Below the pieces are notes generated by a model. It saw only the letters and a list, made by a program, of their open reading frames with translations, had not been told where the DNA came from and did no database searches. The position numbers and the translations under genes are program-made. This document shows positions 4,921 to 7,030 of a stretch of DNA of 7,030 bases, in pieces. The stretch covers positions 1,327 to 8,356 of the forward strand of contig DHJG01000081.1 of NCBI GenBank assembly GCA_002404215.1, in the 5' to 3' direction. Numbering within the stretch: the first letter of the stretch is position 1; every line of letters begins with the position of its first letter. Source of the DNA: Desulfosporosinus sp. UBA4726 (lineage in GTDB: Bacteria; Bacillota; Desulfitobacteriia; Desulfitobacteriales; Desulfitobacteriaceae).

Positions 4921-5925
4921 TTGACAGAGTTGCGCTATAACCCATTATTAGGAGATTGGACTATGGTGGCGACACAACGACAGAATCGTCCTAATATGCC
5001 AAAGGACGGATGTCCGTTTTGTCCAGGCTCGGGAAAGGTTCCTGAGTATTATGATGTCCTTAAATACGACAATGATTTCCCCACCTTAATGCCAGGTCCG
5101 CCAGAACCTGATCCAGTGGGCTCGAACTTATATAAGACTAAAAAAGCCTATGGCAAATGTGAAGTGGTTCTTTATTCGTCAGATCATACCGTCACACTTC
5201 CGCAACTTTCGGTAGATCATCTTGAGAAGTTGATTGATCTGTGGACAGAACGGTTCGTCGCGTTGAGCCAGTATCCAAACCATCAGTACGTGATGATTTT
5301 CGAAAACCGAGGGGAAGAATGTGGTGTGACAATGCCCCATCCGCATGGACAGATCTACGCCTACTCTTGGATTCCTCTCAAGATTCGTACAGAATTAGAA
5401 AATTGCCAAACGTATTATGCCAATCAGGGCACTTGTCTAATTTGCGATATGAATCAAGCAGAATTAGATTTTCAGAAGCGTATGATTTATGAAAATGAGC
5501 ATTTTTTAGCTTATATCCCGTTTTTCACTGATTATCCTTATGGGTTATTCATTGTTAGCAAAAACCATAAGACCGCCTTAAGTGATTTCACACGAGAAGA
5601 AAAAAGAAGTTTGGCGGAAATGCTTAAGAAGATGACGGGAGCAATGGACATTTTATTTGATCGGTTATTTCCCTATATGATGGTGATCCATCAGCGTCCA
5701 GTCAACGGGGAAACTGTTGAAGAATTTTATCACTTTCACATTGAATTTTACACGCCTCTTCGGGATGTAGGGAAACTAAAATATTACGCTTCTTCTGAAA
5801 TGGGTGCCTGGGCACTTGCCAATCCTCAGGCTGTGGAAGAAACGTCAGAACATCTGCGCAATGCTTTTCAGCATTACCTGAAAAAGGAAGGGCGGAAAAA
5901 GGAATGCTTAGACTCAGTTCCATAA
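4921..5925 (+). CDS. galT: galactose-1-phosphate uridylyltransferase (E. coli-type, class I)
   Basis: GalT swaps UMP from UDP-glucose to galactose 1-phosphate through a uridylyl-histidine intermediate (Leloir pathway, cytoplasm). The protein has 334 residues against 348 in E. coli and two HIT-like halves. Visible are RYNPLLGDW at 5-13, the zinc ligands C31 and C34 (CPFC), H89 (SSDHT) and H140, and the active-site HPHGQ at 140-144 with nucleophile H142 and Q144. The E. coli iron-site residues align as E158, H257 and H273, but the fourth (E. coli H298) is E275, so a non-essential metal site may differ. An additional CLIC pair lies at 172-175. Many Firmicutes use the unrelated-looking longer class II GalT of about 500 residues, so the class I type is worth noting. 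The TTG start is supported by the GGAGG at 4908. galK begins inside its 3' end, so the two are co-translated. Confidence 0.95.
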   Translation: MTELRYNPLLGDWTMVATQRQNRPNMPKDGCPFCPGSGKVPEYYDVLKYDNDFPTLMPGPPEPDPVGSNLYKTKKAYGKCEVVLYSSDHTVTLPQLSVDHLEKLIDLWTERFVALSQYPNHQYVMIFENRGEECGVTMPHPHGQIYAYSWIPLKIRTELENCQTYYANQGTCLICDMNQAELDFQKRMIYENEHFLAYIPFFTDYPYGLFIVSKNHKTALSDFTREEKRSLAEMLKKMTGAMDILFDRLFPYMMVIHQRPVNGETVEEFYHFHIEFYTPLRDVGKLKYYASSEMGAWALANPQAVEETSEHLRNAFQHYLKKEGRKKECLDSVP

Positions 5926-7030
5926 GGCAGAATTTTGAACAAGCGTTTGGGTATCTAGATGAAGGCCTGCGCGTATTTTTTGCCCCGGGTCGTGTAAATC
6001 TGATCGGTGAGTATACGGACTTTACAGGTGGATATGTATTACCTGCTGCCTTGACCTATGGAACCTGGGCGCTTGTCCATCAACGTAAGGATCGTAAATT
6101 CCGTCTTGCATCGACAAGCTTTGAGAGCCGGGTAGAATTTGACCCTTCGGAGATTATCTACCGCAGGGAAGATGGTTGGGCTAATTATCCCAAAGGCGTT
6201 ATTCGTGAATTTCATGAGCTGGGCGTGCCGTTATCCGGTTGTGATATTTTATTTGAGGGTAATGTACCAAAGGAGGCCGGGCTTTCTTCCTCCGCTTCCA
6301 TTGAAATGGTGACGGGAATAGCCCTAAAGCAAATGAATACTATTGAGCTGTCACCTATTACTTTAGCGAGGCTAGCGCAGCGCGCGGAGAATCAGTTCGT
6401 AGGGGTGAATTGCGGGATTATGGATCAGTTTGCCTCGGAGATGGGACAAACTGATCAAGCAATCCTATTAAAATGTGATACGATGGACTACCATTATATA
6501 CCTTTAGCCTTGGGTGACTACCAATTCGTAATTACAAACTCGAATAAACAACGGAATTTAAGAGAATCGAAGTACAATGAAAGAAGAAAAGAGTGTGAAG
6601 AAGGGATTAAACTAGTCCGAGAATACCTTCCTAACACCTTGTGTCTAGGGGACGTATCTGTTGAGCAATGGAAGGCTGTTCGCAGAGATATCCATCCTCA
6701 AGAGGTGTTCAGACGCTTAGAGCATGTGATCAACGAAAACGCCCGTGTTGTCTCCTCGACAATCGCTTTAGAAACAGGAGATCTTGAGAAATTTGGCCAC
6801 TTCATGATGCAGTCTCATGAATCTCTGCGCGATCTTTTTGAGGTGACAGGGACAGAATTGGACACTCTATTCGATGAGGCGCGTCGAGTTGAAGGGTGTA
6901 TCGGCACAAGAATGACCGGGGCCGGCTTTGGTGGATGTACGGTAAGTCTGGTTCATAAGGATGCAGTAATGGGTTTCGAAGCACAGGTTACACAGAGATA
7001 TCTAGTGAAGACAGGTCTGATCCCAACCTT
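5904..7030 (+). CDS. galK: galactokinase (3' end cut by the window edge)
   Basis: GalK phosphorylates galactose at C1 with ATP, making the substrate of GalT. About 375 of an expected 380-395 residues are visible and there is no stop. GHMP-kinase motifs are in order: the galactokinase signature GRVNLIGEYTDFTGG at about 29-43, the ATP phosphate loop PKEAGLSSSAS at 122-132, NCGIMDQF with catalytic D174 (also Asp174 in E. coli), SNKQRNLRESKYNERR around 214-229, and GTRMTGAGFGGCT at 334-346. The signature normally reads GEHTDY; here it is GEYTDF, with Tyr37 for the His that contacts galactose in known structures. ATG 5904 lies 22 bases before the galT stop, with GGAAGGGCGG at 5886-5895 as ribosome binding site, so translation is coupled. 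No separate promoter is seen. Galactokinase is much the likeliest function given galT, but altered sugar preference is possible. Confidence 0.93.
   Translation, partial: MLRLSSIRQNFEQAFGYLDEGLRVFFAPGRVNLIGEYTDFTGGYVLPAALTYGTWALVHQRKDRKFRLASTSFESRVEFDPSEIIYRREDGWANYPKGVIREFHELGVPLSGCDILFEGNVPKEAGLSSSASIEMVTGIALKQMNTIELSPITLARLAQRAENQFVGVNCGIMDQFASEMGQTDQAILLKCDTMDYHYIPLALGDYQFVITNSNKQRNLRESKYNERRKECEEGIKLVREYLPNTLCLGDVSVEQWKAVRRDIHPQEVFRRLEHVINENARVVSSTIALETGDLEKFGHFMMQSHESLRDLFEVTGTELDTLFDEARRVEGCIGTRMTGAGFGGCTVSLVHKDAVMGFEAQVTQRYLVKTGLIPT

Noticed and set aside
1..7030. CRISPR array, insertion sequence, tRNA or rRNA
   Set aside because: No regularly spaced repeats, transposase frames, terminal inverted repeats or tRNA/rRNA signatures were seen on either strand.

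Overview
The window looks like chromosome of a low-to-mid GC spore-former-type Firmicute (class Clostridia). A Desulfosporosinus/Desulfitobacterium-like host is my best guess. The reasons are strong AGGAGG-type ribosome binding sites, GTG and TTG starts, AT-rich intergenic regions, a three-gene molybdenum hydroxylase operon in the order FAD / 2Fe-2S / Mo, and an E. coli-type GalT next to GalK. The genus is inference. All convincing genes are on the + strand.

Region 1 (1-3644) is a tightly packed operon for a molybdenum hydroxylase of the xanthine dehydrogenase family. It encodes a FAD subunit (111-908), a [2Fe-2S] subunit (899-1348) and a molybdopterin-binding catalytic subunit (1350-3644). 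Electrons would pass from substrate at the Mo centre, through two 2Fe-2S clusters, to FAD. Two residues that hold purines in classical xanthine dehydrogenases appear replaced, so the substrate is open. A possible C-terminal tail of an upstream gene ends at 94.

Region 2 (3645-4091) has no convincing protein gene. It opens with an inverted repeat and an extended -10 promoter. These are followed by about 290 bases rich in small hairpins, with the motif CAAGGNTGG four times and GGA placed in several hairpin loops. This resembles the architecture of CsrA/RsmA-binding sponge RNAs (CsrB type), which as far as I know have not been described in Clostridia. It is the most interesting part of the window.

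Region 3 (4038-4790) has a promoter, a stand-alone MazG-like nucleotide pyrophosphohydrolase (4092-4433), a 56-residue single-span membrane microprotein (4545-4715) and a strong intrinsic terminator (4746-4789).

Region 4 (4796-7030) is the start of a Leloir galactose operon. A leader carries a perfect inverted repeat over a possible promoter. It is followed by galT (4921-5925, TTG start) and galK (5904 to beyond the window end, overlapping galT by 22 bases). GalK phosphorylates galactose and GalT exchanges UMP between UDP-glucose and galactose 1-phosphate, feeding UDP-galactose and glucose 1-phosphate into metabolism. GalK has Tyr in place of the signature His of the galactose-binding GEHTDY motif.
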